Of a stretch of 64,000 bases of DNA, positions 17,895 through 26,957 are shown one piece after another; within the stretch, counting starts at the first letter, position 1, and every line of letters starts with the position of its first letter. Location of the stretch: NCBI GenBank assembly GCA_045117995.1, contig JBGUOH010000003.1:62001-126000 (forward strand). The letters are read 5' to 3'. Origin of the DNA: RUG14515 sp045117995 (GTDB lineage: Bacteria > Bacillota_I > Bacilli_A > RFN20 > CAG-826). The notes below the pieces were generated by a model, which saw nothing but the letters and a program-made list of their open reading frames with translations, made no database searches and had not been told where the DNA came from. A program made the translations under genes and the position numbers.

Positions 17895-18593
17895 TTAGAT
17901 CTTAATTAACTTATTACATTTAGAACATTTTAAGCCATTAGGCACAATAGAGAGTATGCCCCCACAGTCGGGGCATATTTTCTTTTCTATCGCTGTTCTT
18001 ATTTCTTTTTGATAGTCTCTTCTCTCTTTAATCGTCTTCTTGATATTAGCGAGATGCATCTCATCATTAACGTCCGCTTCAGAATATAGAAGGGTATTAT
18101 AAATGCTTTCAATAACCTGTTCTGATAAAGGATTATCGATAGTGATTAAGTTAATGCGCTTTAAGATATCTTCGGGACCACAGACATTAAATAAATCTAA
18201 CCCGTCTCCGTTATTTTTAACTAAAACGATAAAGCAATACATTGGATAATCTCTTCCAATAATGCGTTTAATCATTCTGATATGAGATTGATTTTGTTTT
18301 AGAGGATTATGGAATGTTTCTGTTTTCGTTCTGCCTTTAAAAGGAAATGTCTTTTTCCAATAGGAATCATCCTCTCCACCGACAATGTTTCCAAAGTAGT
18401 TTTTAGTCTCAATAACAAAAATACCATTACTACGAATGAGTATGTGGTCAATTTGATGTGAGACTTGATTGTCCCCTAGTAGAACCAGATTGTTAATTAA
18501 ACGATGGAATGATTTATCAGCATCTAAAATAGAGGCGACCAAGCGTTCGCCTTCTTCGCCTCTTTTAAGTTTTCTTTTATTGTTGTTCGCCAT
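17895..18593 (-). CDS. NERD (nuclease-related) domain protein with C-terminal zinc ribbon
   Basis: 232 residues. Residues about 8-120 carry NERD-like features (KRGEEGERLVASIL, HQIDHILIRSNGIFVIETKNYFG), a fold related to Mrr/archaeal Holliday-junction nucleases; the D and E-x-K residues of the active site are present. The C-terminus is a four-cysteine zinc ribbon (CPDCGGIL...CSKCNKL). NERD proteins are suspected to process DNA, but few have proven roles. The start overlaps the upstream gene by 17 bases, so the two are one transcript. No mobile-element genes are adjacent. Confidence 0.75.
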   Translation of the reverse strand: MANNNKRKLKRGEEGERLVASILDADKSFHRLINNLVLLGDNQVSHQIDHILIRSNGIFVIETKNYFGNIVGGEDDSYWKKTFPFKGRTKTETFHNPLKQNQSHIRMIKRIIGRDYPMYCFIVLVKNNGDGLDLFNVCGPEDILKRINLITIDNPLSEQVIESIYNTLLYSEADVNDEMHLANIKKTIKERRDYQKEIRTAIEKKICPDCGGILSIVPNGLKCSKCNKLIKI

Positions 18594-19008
18594 CCAAGAT
18601 TGGTTTTAAGTATTTCATAGTGTTTTCACTTAATAAGTCATTAAGTAAGAAACCAAATGTATCAATTGCTTCATCTTCGTTAGCTAAACCAACGGAAGTG
18701 TAATGAAGTTCTAAATAATCACGATCATGGATATTAGTGATATACGCTCTAAACCAAGGATTGTTTTCGTTAAAAGCGTTAATCAAATATAAGTTATCAT
18801 ATGTTCTTTCAATCACATCAAATGTTAAGAATAAGTGAATCGTGCCACTTGAGAAAGCCACAAATCTACAGTAGACAGAATTAATGAAATATTCTTTCGC
18901 AGTGATTTGGCTATGGAGTGTTAAAGAATTCGCGTCTTCTTCATGAACTTGAAGACCAATCTTCTCACCAAGTTTTAACATTTTTTCTTTTAAGTTATTA
19001 AGATTCAT
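18577..19008 (-). CDS. Hypothetical protein, possibly YbjN-like
   Basis: A 143-residue soluble protein with no signal peptide or membrane segment. The alternating pattern (YCRFVAFSSGTIHLFLTFD, LELHYTSVGLANEDEAIDTFG) is reminiscent of YbjN/type-III-chaperone-like folds, but I do not recognise it with certainty. A GAGGT site (19019-19023) precedes the ATG. It overlaps the NERD gene by 17 bases, so it may be a partner or regulator of that protein. Confidence 0.6.
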   Translation of the reverse strand: MNLNNLKEKMLKLGEKIGLQVHEEDANSLTLHSQITAKEYFINSVYCRFVAFSSGTIHLFLTFDVIERTYDNLYLINAFNENNPWFRAYITNIHDRDYLELHYTSVGLANEDEAIDTFGFLLNDLLSENTMKYLKPILDGEQQ

Positions 19009-19089
19009 ATGATATTACCTCTATCCGTAACAAATATTATATCATAATTAACTTTTAATAAGTTATGCACTTGTGTAAAATAGGGTGGT

Positions 19090-19803
19090 ATGAAATTAAG
19101 CATTGTCATCCCTTGCTATAACGAAAGTAAGGATATCGCTAAAAACGCGGAAATTATCAAAGATAAATTAAAAGAGCTCAAACAAGATTATGAATTAATC
19201 TTGGTTAACGATGGTAGTAAAGATAACACTAAAGAAGTTATCGAATCTATCGAGGGAGTAAAGGCTTTATCATACGATGTTAATCGTGGTAAAGGTGGTG
19301 CGGTTAAATACGGCATTGAAAACGCTACTGGCGATTATGTTTTGTTCATGGACGCTGATTTAAGTACAGATTTAGAAGCGATTCAACGTACCTTAGAATT
19401 AGCCCCTAACTACGATGTGATCATTGGCAGCAGACACGCTAAAGATAGTGTCATCAAAAAGAAACAACCAGCCTTAAGAGTGTTTATTGGTTGGTGCTGC
19501 CGTAAACTCGTGAACATGAAATTCCATTTCAACTACAAAGACACCCAATGTGGTTTTAAGGCAATTAGAACTGACTTAGCTAAAAAGATAGTGGCTAAAC
19601 AAGTCGTTACTAATTTCGCTTTTGACGTTGAATATCTCTATATCGCTAAATTAAATAATTTATCTATTTATGAAATGGGTGTTATTTGGTCTGATGACCG
19701 TGGTAGTACAGTCTCACCATTAAAATCATCCATTAAGTTCTTTAAGGACTTATCGTTTATTAAAAAGCATAAGAAGACATACTTATTTGAAGAAGCTAAA
19801 TAG
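19090..19803 (+). CDS. Family 2 glycosyltransferase, dolichyl/polyprenyl-phosphate sugar synthase-like
   Basis: A 237-residue GT-A protein without membrane helices. Motifs are LSIVIPCYNESKDI, LVNDGSKDNT, the metal-binding MDADLSTD, IIGSRHAKDS and KDTQCGFKAI, typical of the DPM1/polyprenyl-phosphate mannose or glucose synthase branch. It would make a lipid-linked sugar at the inner membrane face. The TAAAAT at 19076-19081 ends only 8 bases before the ATG, so the message is probably leaderless. Its stop overlaps the end of the convergent gene by 8 bases. Confidence 0.85.
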   Translation: MKLSIVIPCYNESKDIAKNAEIIKDKLKELKQDYELILVNDGSKDNTKEVIESIEGVKALSYDVNRGKGGAVKYGIENATGDYVLFMDADLSTDLEAIQRTLELAPNYDVIIGSRHAKDSVIKKKQPALRVFIGWCCRKLVNMKFHFNYKDTQCGFKAIRTDLAKKIVAKQVVTNFAFDVEYLYIAKLNNLSIYEMGVIWSDDRGSTVSPLKSSIKFFKDLSFIKKHKKTYLFEEAK

Positions 19804-20863
19804 CTAAATCAATTAAGGTCTCATCTTTAAGCAAATTTTCTAAATCATTAACGTCACGTAAAGTGATGTTTTTTGTTTTTTGATAAAAGTTATTAATCAC
19901 TCTATCAGTAGGGGTTCTTGCGTGCTTATAAGCCTTTTCGTCTAATCCCTCTAAGGACTCTTCGATTAAAGTAATCATACATCTACGAAGTAAAGCGATT
20001 AATGAAGTCTCTAACCAGCAATCAATGCTCTTATTAATACGTTTTAGTTTGATAAATAACTCTAAACCATCCTCAGGAGCGTGCCATAAGTCCGCGAAGA
20101 TATAGTCATATTTCATTTTATTCACAAAATAGCTAATCGCATCATCAGGAATAATGGTGATTTTGTTTTTATTCTTAAATGATGGGAATAAGACTTTATT
20201 AAATAAATTAATAATATTTCTATCTTTTTCGATAATTGTGATGTGCTTAACTTCAGGCTTATCTGACATCATGAATGGAACATAACCCATACCTAGGCCA
20301 AGCACTAAAACTTCGCCTTTAGCCTTTTCAATAAATGGCTTCATGGTTTCGATTTCATTAGGGTTTAGCGACATCCAAACGTTATTGCCTTGACATAACG
20401 CTAAATAGGAGAACTTTTCCTTAAAGAAACCAATATTGCTAAATTCTTGATACTTATCATTCACATTGATTTCATCGTATGGGAATGTTTGATATGGTTC
20501 ATAGCTAATCTTTCTCACCGTATAACCATTATAGTTACCTGTAACGTTTACTCTTTTAGCGTATTCATCGTTTTCATAGACTTTATGATCTAAACATTTA
20601 ATTCTGTCGTAGCAGAACTCTTTTAAGATGTCGTATGTCTCTTTGTCATCTTTATCCAAGTTAAATGTTTCAAACATCATATCAAGCATTGCGTCTTGAG
20701 TGGTCTTACCCGCTTTTTCGTATTGTTTAATTTTATTAACATCAAAAAAGTCTGTGTAGTTACACGCTTCGCTTAATAAGTCCGCTGCCCAAGTATTAAT
20801 TTGGTTGGTTTTGATGATGTCATCTATACGATCTTTTAGAAAGATATTATCGGTAATTTTCAT
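19796..20863 (-). CDS. Class I SAM-methyltransferase-like protein, function unknown
   Basis: About 355 residues from the ATG at 20863 (an in-frame ATG at 20905 would add 14 residues across the probable promoter). The second half has a Rossmann pattern like spermidine synthase or SAM-dependent methyltransferases: GEVLVLGLGMGYVPFMM (glycine loop), HITIIEKDRNIINLF (acidic end of strand 2), KITIIPDDAISYF and YDYIFADLWHAPED. The N-terminal 160 residues are not recognisable. No substrate can be named. It is divergent from the membrane-anchored protein at 20922 and convergent with the glycosyltransferase. Confidence 0.6.
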   Translation of the reverse strand: MKITDNIFLKDRIDDIIKTNQINTWAADLLSEACNYTDFFDVNKIKQYEKAGKTTQDAMLDMMFETFNLDKDDKETYDILKEFCYDRIKCLDHKVYENDEYAKRVNVTGNYNGYTVRKISYEPYQTFPYDEINVNDKYQEFSNIGFFKEKFSYLALCQGNNVWMSLNPNEIETMKPFIEKAKGEVLVLGLGMGYVPFMMSDKPEVKHITIIEKDRNIINLFNKVLFPSFKNKNKITIIPDDAISYFVNKMKYDYIFADLWHAPEDGLELFIKLKRINKSIDCWLETSLIALLRRCMITLIEESLEGLDEKAYKHARTPTDRVINNFYQKTKNITLRDVNDLENLLKDETLIDLAI

Positions 20864-20880
20864 ACTTTTATGATACAACA

Positions 20881-20903
20881 GATATACGTATAATATGTAT
20901 ATC
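20881..20903. promoter_or_regulatory. Divergent promoter with inverted repeat
   Basis: GATATAC (20881-20887) and GTATATC (20897-20903) form a perfect 7-base inverted repeat around a 9-base spacer; TATAAT (20889-20894) lies across the spacer and right arm's approach. A protein bound here could control both the methyltransferase-like gene and the gene at 20922 (inference). Confidence 0.45.
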
Positions 20904-20921
20904 AATTAGAGGGAATTGTTT

Positions 20922-22595
20922 ATGAAGAAGTTTTTTAAGGGTTTATTAATCACCCTTGTTGTACTAATTATCTTACCTATCGCCTTGCTATTTATCTTTG
21001 TCTTTGACACCGGTAGAATGGCGGTCACATATGATGATAACTTTACTCAAGAAGCGATGACTAAGAAATTAGCCGTTGATTCTTTAGACCACACTGTCGA
21101 TGAAAAACTCGTCAAATTCTCTCTTACTGAGCAAGATATCAATAACTACATTTACGCTGCGATTAAAGATAACGATAAGTTAAATAAATACTTAACTCAA
21201 CTCGCTATCGACATCAAAGATGATTCCTATGTTTTAAATGTTTCTGGTAAAGCCTGGTTCTTTGAAACAAGAGCGAAATTAACCACAACATTATCTAAAG
21301 AAACAGTCGTGTCCGCGGATGGAGAAAAAGAAGCCTTTGTTTTAACTGTTAAGAAAATGACTTTAGGTCGTTTAACAAAGTTAAAAGAAGTCATTTCCTT
21401 CTTCCTTTCTAGATACATTAATAATGAAACAATTGATGCATTAACCGCGGCGATTCACTTACATTCTGATTTAAAGAATTCCAAACTCTTCATCTACACT
21501 GAAGACTTAAGAGAAATGATTAATAAAGGCATCAGTGGTGGTTCAGGTTCCTCTGATTTCTACTTCTCATTTATTAATGACTTCTTAGATTTAAATCTCA
21601 TTAAAATCGATTTCTACGGTGGTGAATCCATCAATATTGACGTTAACTTAGAAAGGTTAACCGGTAATGATTACGATGCTTCTTTAGGCGAAAACGTCTA
21701 TTACCCAATGAACTATGACGCCACTACAACAAAGCTCACCATTAATGGCGAAGAAAAGAAATTATCTTTAGATGTCATTAGAGAAGCTCTTGTCTCACTT
21801 ATGAACCAACAATTAATCAACACCAGCAACCTTAACGCTGTCAGTGATTATTTATTCCATGGTTATAACGGCACTAATGCTCCTGAAGCTAACTTAACTT
21901 CGATTGGCATTCCAGTTAAAGAAACATATAAAGGCTTTAACCTTGTTACTTCAGAAGACATTGACGTCATCCTCGCCAATGCGATTAGTACATTCGATGG
22001 TTATTCCCTCTCATTAAATAGCTTTGATATCGCTAAATTAAAAGAAAGCGAAATCAATCTCTTCATGAAGACACAAAGTGCTTTAGGTCATAAGTTCTTC
22101 TTACAACGTGAAGTTGCTGATGGTCAAAACAAGATTAACTATATCGCTTTAGATAATGCTTATATGAACCTTTATGGTGACGCTGCTATCATCAGTGTGG
22201 GTCTTAACATCAATGGTTTAGAAACATGGACCACATTAAAGATGGACGCTGATAAGAGCAATACTGATACTCATAAGTTAGTCTACAAGCCAGCAGATCT
22301 CTACTTTGGTAAAGCTAGTGAAAAACTTACCGTTAGTGATGAATCTAAGAAAGTCATCTATGAAACACTCGCAGAAGCCGTTAACCAATCTTCTTTCAAA
22401 TTTGAAAGAGATGGCACAATGACAATCTCCTTTGATTCATTATTTACCAACGCAGTTAATAGCATTGATACATCTAACCCAATCATGGCCCAATACAAAA
22501 CATTCCTTCAAAACAACGCTGATATCAGTGTGATGATTGAAGGTGACGCTGTGACTGATAACTCAACAGTTAAGATTCAAGCGGTTCGTAAATAA
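20922..22595 (+). CDS. Membrane-anchored extracytoplasmic protein of unknown function
   Basis: 557 residues from ATG 20922, preceded by AGAGGG (20908-20913); the upstream in-frame TTG (20916) is not needed. Residues 4-29 (FFKGLLITLVVLIILPIALLF is within this span) form one hydrophobic N-terminal helix, and the rest is outside. LTEQDINNYIYAAIKDN and the strand-rich stretch after it resemble the start of DUF2140/YpmS-like domains, but the match is weak. I do not recognise the family. It is convergent with the phosphatase gene, one base away. Confidence 0.6.
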   Translation: MKKFFKGLLITLVVLIILPIALLFIFVFDTGRMAVTYDDNFTQEAMTKKLAVDSLDHTVDEKLVKFSLTEQDINNYIYAAIKDNDKLNKYLTQLAIDIKDDSYVLNVSGKAWFFETRAKLTTTLSKETVVSADGEKEAFVLTVKKMTLGRLTKLKEVISFFLSRYINNETIDALTAAIHLHSDLKNSKLFIYTEDLREMINKGISGGSGSSDFYFSFINDFLDLNLIKIDFYGGESINIDVNLERLTGNDYDASLGENVYYPMNYDATTTKLTINGEEKKLSLDVIREALVSLMNQQLINTSNLNAVSDYLFHGYNGTNAPEANLTSIGIPVKETYKGFNLVTSEDIDVILANAISTFDGYSLSLNSFDIAKLKESEINLFMKTQSALGHKFFLQREVADGQNKINYIALDNAYMNLYGDAAIISVGLNINGLETWTTLKMDADKSNTDTHKLVYKPADLYFGKASEKLTVSDESKKVIYETLAEAVNQSSFKFERDGTMTISFDSLFTNAVNSIDTSNPIMAQYKTFLQNNADISVMIEGDAVTDNSTVKIQAVRK

Positions 22596-22596
22596 C

Positions 22597-23040
22597 TTAA
22601 ATATTCTTAAATATATCGTGAATACAGTCTGTGATTTCATCGCAGACTTTTTCATATCTTCCTGTATACCAAGGATCTTCAATCTCATAGATACGAGGAG
22701 TGTATTTATTAATGCGATAAATAATGTTTTTGTGATTATCTAATTGTCTTAAAAGAGAATAGTAGTTTTCATCATCCATACAAAAGATGTAATCCGCTTC
22801 TTCATAGTCTCTTTGTCTAATTCTTGTTGCAGCGTGAGGATATAAAGTAATGCCTCTTCTATATAGTTCTCTTTTCATTGGAGGATAGACATCGTTACCA
22901 ATTTCTTCAGAGGATGTCGCTCTGATAGAAATATTGAATTCTCTATCACGTCCTTGCTCTTTTAGGTATTGTTTCGCAATGAAAGCCGCAGCAGGGCTAC
23001 GGCAAATAGAACCATGACAAACAAAGATAATGTTCTTCAT
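22597..23040 (-). CDS. Low-molecular-weight protein-tyrosine phosphatase
   Basis: A 147-residue phosphatase. The P-loop CHGSICRSPAAAF (Cys8, C-x5-R-S) lies at the N-terminus and the general acid Asp in DPWYTGRY near the C-terminus, as in Wzb/YwlE-type enzymes. Such enzymes dephosphorylate tyrosine kinases of polysaccharide export or protein arginine phosphates; which applies here cannot be told. It follows the ABC exporter genes directly, with the ATG overlapping the exporter stop region, so it is probably in their operon. Confidence 0.88.
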   Translation of the reverse strand: MKNIIFVCHGSICRSPAAAFIAKQYLKEQGRDREFNISIRATSSEEIGNDVYPPMKRELYRRGITLYPHAATRIRQRDYEEADYIFCMDDENYYSLLRQLDNHKNIIYRINKYTPRIYEIEDPWYTGRYEKVCDEITDCIHDIFKNI

Positions 23041-25046
23041 TATTCGAGTTCAAACGCTCCAGTATAGAGTTGATAGTAATAGCCTTTTTCGGCAATTAAG
23101 GATTCGTGATTACCTCTTTCGATAATCTCGCCTTTATCTAAGACTAAAATATAGTCAGCATTTTGAATGGTGCTTAATCTATGGGCAATAACGAATGTTG
23201 TTCTACCTTTCATTAATTGATCCATACCTTGTTGGACAAGTCTTTCAGTTCTGGTATCAATAGAAGATGTCGCTTCGTCTAAAATCATGACAGGGGCATC
23301 CGCGATAGCCGCTCTAGCGATAGAGATTAATTGTCTTTGACCTTGTGAGAGGTTTGCGCCATCACCAGAAAGAACAGTGTTGAAGCCTTGTGGTAATCTC
23401 ATAATGAAATCATAAGCATTAGCGATTTTCGCAGCTTCATAGACTTCTTCATCAGTTGCATCTAATCGACCATATCTAATATTTTCCATGACAGTACCTG
23501 TGAACAAGTTCACATCTTGTAAAATCACGCCTAAAGAGTGACGTAAGTCGTCTTTCTTGATCTTATTGATATTTATGCCGTCGTATCTGATTTTGCCGTC
23601 CGCAATGTCATAGAAACGGTTAATTAAGTTTGTAATAGTGGTCTTGCCCGCACCAGTAGCGCCCACTAACGCGATTTGTTGACCTGGGTGAGCGTATACA
23701 GAGACGTTCTTAAGAACAATCTTCTTACCATCATAAGAGAAGTCAATATCGTCAATAACGATATCACCCTTAAGTTCAGTATATGTTAATGTACCATCCG
23801 CTTTATGTGGATGTTTCCAAGCGTAGTATCTTGTCTTTTCAGATGTTTCAACGAACGAACCGTCTTCGTTATATTTGATGTTTACTAAAGTAACATAGCC
23901 TTCATCTGTTTCGACTTTTTCATCAATGATATCAAAACATCTTGATGCACCAGCAGTGCCCATAACCACGAATGTCACTTGTTGTGAGAAGTTGGAAATA
24001 TTTTGTGTGAACATTCTGGATAACATTAAGAATGGAACGAGTAAGTTGGAATAGAAGTCATCCGCTTCGATTTTATCGAAACCACCGATGAGTTTAAGGT
24101 TGAATGTTTCAACGTGATAAATCTTTGGTAAGAGGTATAAGACACAACCTAGGATAACAATTAAGGCATACATAAAGTTACCAATATTACCATTGATTGG
24201 CATCATGATATTGCCATGTATATTCGCGGTACTGGCGTTTTGATATAATTCATCATTCACGACATCAAAGTCTTTTAAACTATCTTCTTCGTGAGTGAAC
24301 ACTTTAATAACTTTTAAGCCAGTAATACTTTCTTCAATATTACCTTCGACTTTACCCAAGCTCTTTTGTTGGGCAACAAAGTATTTCGATGCACGTCCCC
24401 CGATAATTTTAGTATTAAAGACCATCGCGATAGCGCCTAAGATAACAATTAATGTCATCCAAATAGAGAACATCAACATAATCATTAACGCACTGACAGC
24501 GGTAATACCTGTCGCAAAGATATTTGGAAGAGATTGAGAGATTAATTGTCTAATGGTATCGATATCGTTAGTGTATAACGACATAATCGCACCGTTTTGG
24601 TGTGTATCAAAATATTTGATAGGAAGCTTTTGCATATGAGAGAACATCTCAATACGGAAAAGGTTCAAATACTTCTGTGTCACAATAGCCATGGTTCTAT
24701 TCCATGTCCATGAGCAAATAACACCTAAACCATAAATACAGATTAAGGCGATTAATAAACCAGTTAAATTCGCTCTGATTGGGAAAGTACCAAACAAAGC
24801 AATATCAAACATATCGGTAAAGAGATTAACGCTACCGATTGGGTTATTCGCTGGAATTGCTTTAGTTAATAAATCAGTAATTAAGCTAGCGAAAATACTA
24901 CCACATAAGTTAACAGCGATAGAGAGGATGAGAGTAACTAAAGAAAGAATAAGTTCTAACTTAAAGTTCTTCCATAAAGATTTGAATAATCTTTTAATGG
25001 TGCCTTTTTTAGGTTTAGCGTATTGCTTAATCGCAGGACCTGGCAT
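23040..25046 (-). CDS. ABC exporter half-transporter with canonical ATPase residues (heterodimer subunit)
   Basis: About 668 residues from ATG 25046, preceded by AGGAGGAG; the in-frame ATG further upstream lies inside the neighbouring gene. It has six membrane segments (about 30-330, with a long insert), then a nucleotide-binding domain: Walker A GATGAGKTT, Q-loop, signature NLSQGQRQ, Walker B ILDEATSS with the catalytic Glu, and the H-loop IAHRLST. The signature deviates from LSGGQ. The partner at 25048-26850 has the opposite pattern, as in BmrCD/LmrCD/TM287-288 type heterodimeric drug or lipid exporters. An insert at about 395-430 is unusual. Confidence 0.92.
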   Translation of the reverse strand: MPGPAIKQYAKPKKGTIKRLFKSLWKNFKLELILSLVTLILSIAVNLCGSIFASLITDLLTKAIPANNPIGSVNLFTDMFDIALFGTFPIRANLTGLLIALICIYGLGVICSWTWNRTMAIVTQKYLNLFRIEMFSHMQKLPIKYFDTHQNGAIMSLYTNDIDTIRQLISQSLPNIFATGITAVSALMIMLMFSIWMTLIVILGAIAMVFNTKIIGGRASKYFVAQQKSLGKVEGNIEESITGLKVIKVFTHEEDSLKDFDVVNDELYQNASTANIHGNIMMPINGNIGNFMYALIVILGCVLYLLPKIYHVETFNLKLIGGFDKIEADDFYSNLLVPFLMLSRMFTQNISNFSQQVTFVVMGTAGASRCFDIIDEKVETDEGYVTLVNIKYNEDGSFVETSEKTRYYAWKHPHKADGTLTYTELKGDIVIDDIDFSYDGKKIVLKNVSVYAHPGQQIALVGATGAGKTTITNLINRFYDIADGKIRYDGININKIKKDDLRHSLGVILQDVNLFTGTVMENIRYGRLDATDEEVYEAAKIANAYDFIMRLPQGFNTVLSGDGANLSQGQRQLISIARAAIADAPVMILDEATSSIDTRTERLVQQGMDQLMKGRTTFVIAHRLSTIQNADYILVLDKGEIIERGNHESLIAEKGYYYQLYTGAFELE

Positions 25047-25047
25047 A

Positions 25048-26850
25048 TTATTCTCCTCCTTTCTGTGTTTGTGATTGATAAACTTCACGATAAATTTCGT
25101 TATTCTTCAATAACTCTTCGTGAGTACCAACACCGTTAATTTCACCGTTATCTAAAACAATGATTTGATCAGCTTCTTCAATAGAGCTAATTCTTTGAGC
25201 AATGACAATTTTTGTCATGTTTGGTAAATCATTCTTTAAAGCAGTTCTAATTAATCTATCTGTTCTTGTATCAACAGCGGAAGTGGAGTCATCTAATATT
25301 AAAATCTTAGGAGACTTTAATAACGCTCTTGCGATACACAATCTTTGTTTTTGACCACCAGAGAAGTTAGCGCCACCTTGTTCAACGACTTTATCAAGTC
25401 TTTCTTTAGTGGCTTCAATGGTTTCAGAGATTTGGGCCACTCTTAAAGCGGCAATCATTTCTTCTTCGGTCGCGTCCTTATTACCCCAACGCATATTAGA
25501 GGCCACTGTACCAGAGAACAAGAAGTTCTTTTGTAAGACAACAGAAACAGAATCTCTTAATGTTTTGAGGTCGTAATCTTTAACGTCTTTACCGCCCACT
25601 AAAACACGTCCGTCAGTGGTGTCATATAATCTAGAAATCAAATTAACTAATGTGGATTTACCGGAACCGGTGGAACCGATAATACCAACGAATTGACCAG
25701 ACTTAATATTGATATTTAAGTTACTAACTGCATAACGTTCCGCTTCTTTTTTATATTTGAAGGAAACATTATCAAAGACAACAGAACCATCTTCTACAGC
25801 CATCACTGGTTCTTCTGGGTTCTTAATTGTTGGTTCTTCGTCAAGCACTTCACCAATACGTCTAATAGATTCAAAGGACATGACTAACATTGTGACAATC
25901 ATGGAGATCATCATAATGGACATTAAGATTTGAATGCCGTATGTAAGTAACGCTGACATTTGAGGAATGGATAAATCACCCCAGTTATAGCCCCAGATGA
26001 TTTGACCATCTTCAGTTCTTTTACCAGTATCAAATGCGGAAGCAGTATTGAAGATTAAGATACCGGAAAGGAACATTGTTAATAAATAAACAACGTGAAT
26101 AGATGTATTCATTAAAGGAGTCATTAAAGCGACAATCTTCTCCGCTTTAATAAAGTCCTTCGATAAATTATTAGAGGCAGTGGAGAACTTGTTGTCTTCA
26201 TATTCTTCTCTAACGAATGATTTAACAACGCGCATACCTGCGACGTTTTCTTGCACGGATTCATTCAAAGCGTCATAACGCTTAAAGACTCTTCTGAAGA
26301 TACCCATTGCTAATCTAGCAAGGACAATGAAGATAAGGCCGATAACTGGAATAGCAATAACGAAGATCCACGCCATATTGCCACCGACAATAAACGCCAT
26401 AATCGCAGAGAAGATGAGCATTAATGGTGCTCTAACGACAATTCTAATCGCCATAGCGAATGAGTTTTGTGCGTTAGTGACGTCTGTGGTCATTCTAGTG
26501 ACTAAGCTAGAAGCATGGAAATGGTCGATATTCTCAAATGAGAATGATTCGACTTTCGCATATAAATCTCTTCTTAAGTTTTTAGCAAAACCTGAGGAAG
26601 CATAGGAGGCAAATCTACCGCCTAAAATACCACAGGTAATAGATACGATAGTCATGGCGAAAATCAAAATGAAATAAGGCACTAATTCTTCAATGCCATT
26701 AACTTTTTCAATCTTACCAACGAATTCAGACATGACATATGGTAAGAAACACTCAACAGCGGCCTCACCAATCATGAATAAAGGAGTGATAATAGCGAAT
26801 ATTTTATATTCCCTGACGCTTTTCAAGACTCTAAGTATTGATTTAAACAT
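25048..26850 (-). CDS. ABC exporter half-transporter with degenerate Walker B (heterodimer subunit)
   Basis: 600 residues from ATG 26850, which follows a strong AGGAGGGAG; an upstream in-frame ATG (26913) was rejected. Six membrane segments are followed by a nucleotide-binding domain: Walker A GSTGSGKST, signature NFSGGQKQR, Walker B ILDDSTSAVD with Asp in place of the catalytic Glu, and IAQRISS with Gln replacing the H-loop His. The degenerate site is therefore built from this Walker B and the partner's LSQGQ. The stop is one base from the partner ATG, so they are cotranslated. The substrate is unknown. Confidence 0.92.
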   Translation of the reverse strand: MFKSILRVLKSVREYKIFAIITPLFMIGEAAVECFLPYVMSEFVGKIEKVNGIEELVPYFILIFAMTIVSITCGILGGRFASYASSGFAKNLRRDLYAKVESFSFENIDHFHASSLVTRMTTDVTNAQNSFAMAIRIVVRAPLMLIFSAIMAFIVGGNMAWIFVIAIPVIGLIFIVLARLAMGIFRRVFKRYDALNESVQENVAGMRVVKSFVREEYEDNKFSTASNNLSKDFIKAEKIVALMTPLMNTSIHVVYLLTMFLSGILIFNTASAFDTGKRTEDGQIIWGYNWGDLSIPQMSALLTYGIQILMSIMMISMIVTMLVMSFESIRRIGEVLDEEPTIKNPEEPVMAVEDGSVVFDNVSFKYKKEAERYAVSNLNINIKSGQFVGIIGSTGSGKSTLVNLISRLYDTTDGRVLVGGKDVKDYDLKTLRDSVSVVLQKNFLFSGTVASNMRWGNKDATEEEMIAALRVAQISETIEATKERLDKVVEQGGANFSGGQKQRLCIARALLKSPKILILDDSTSAVDTRTDRLIRTALKNDLPNMTKIVIAQRISSIEEADQIIVLDNGEINGVGTHEELLKNNEIYREVYQSQTQKGGE

Positions 26851-26942
26851 CTTTTCTCCCTCCTTTTTATCTTCATGCTCAAAAATTGTAAAGTTCGATA
26901 ACGAACTTGTCAATCAAAATGCACACATATGAGCAAAAGTTG

Positions 26943-26957
26943 TATAATTAAGGAGCT
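26943..26957 (+). promoter_or_regulatory. glf promoter (leaderless type)
   Basis: TATAAT at 26943-26948 ends 9 bases before the glf ATG. AGGAG (26951-26955) lies where transcription should begin, so it may be lost from the message. See the leaderless-message finding. Confidence 0.5.
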
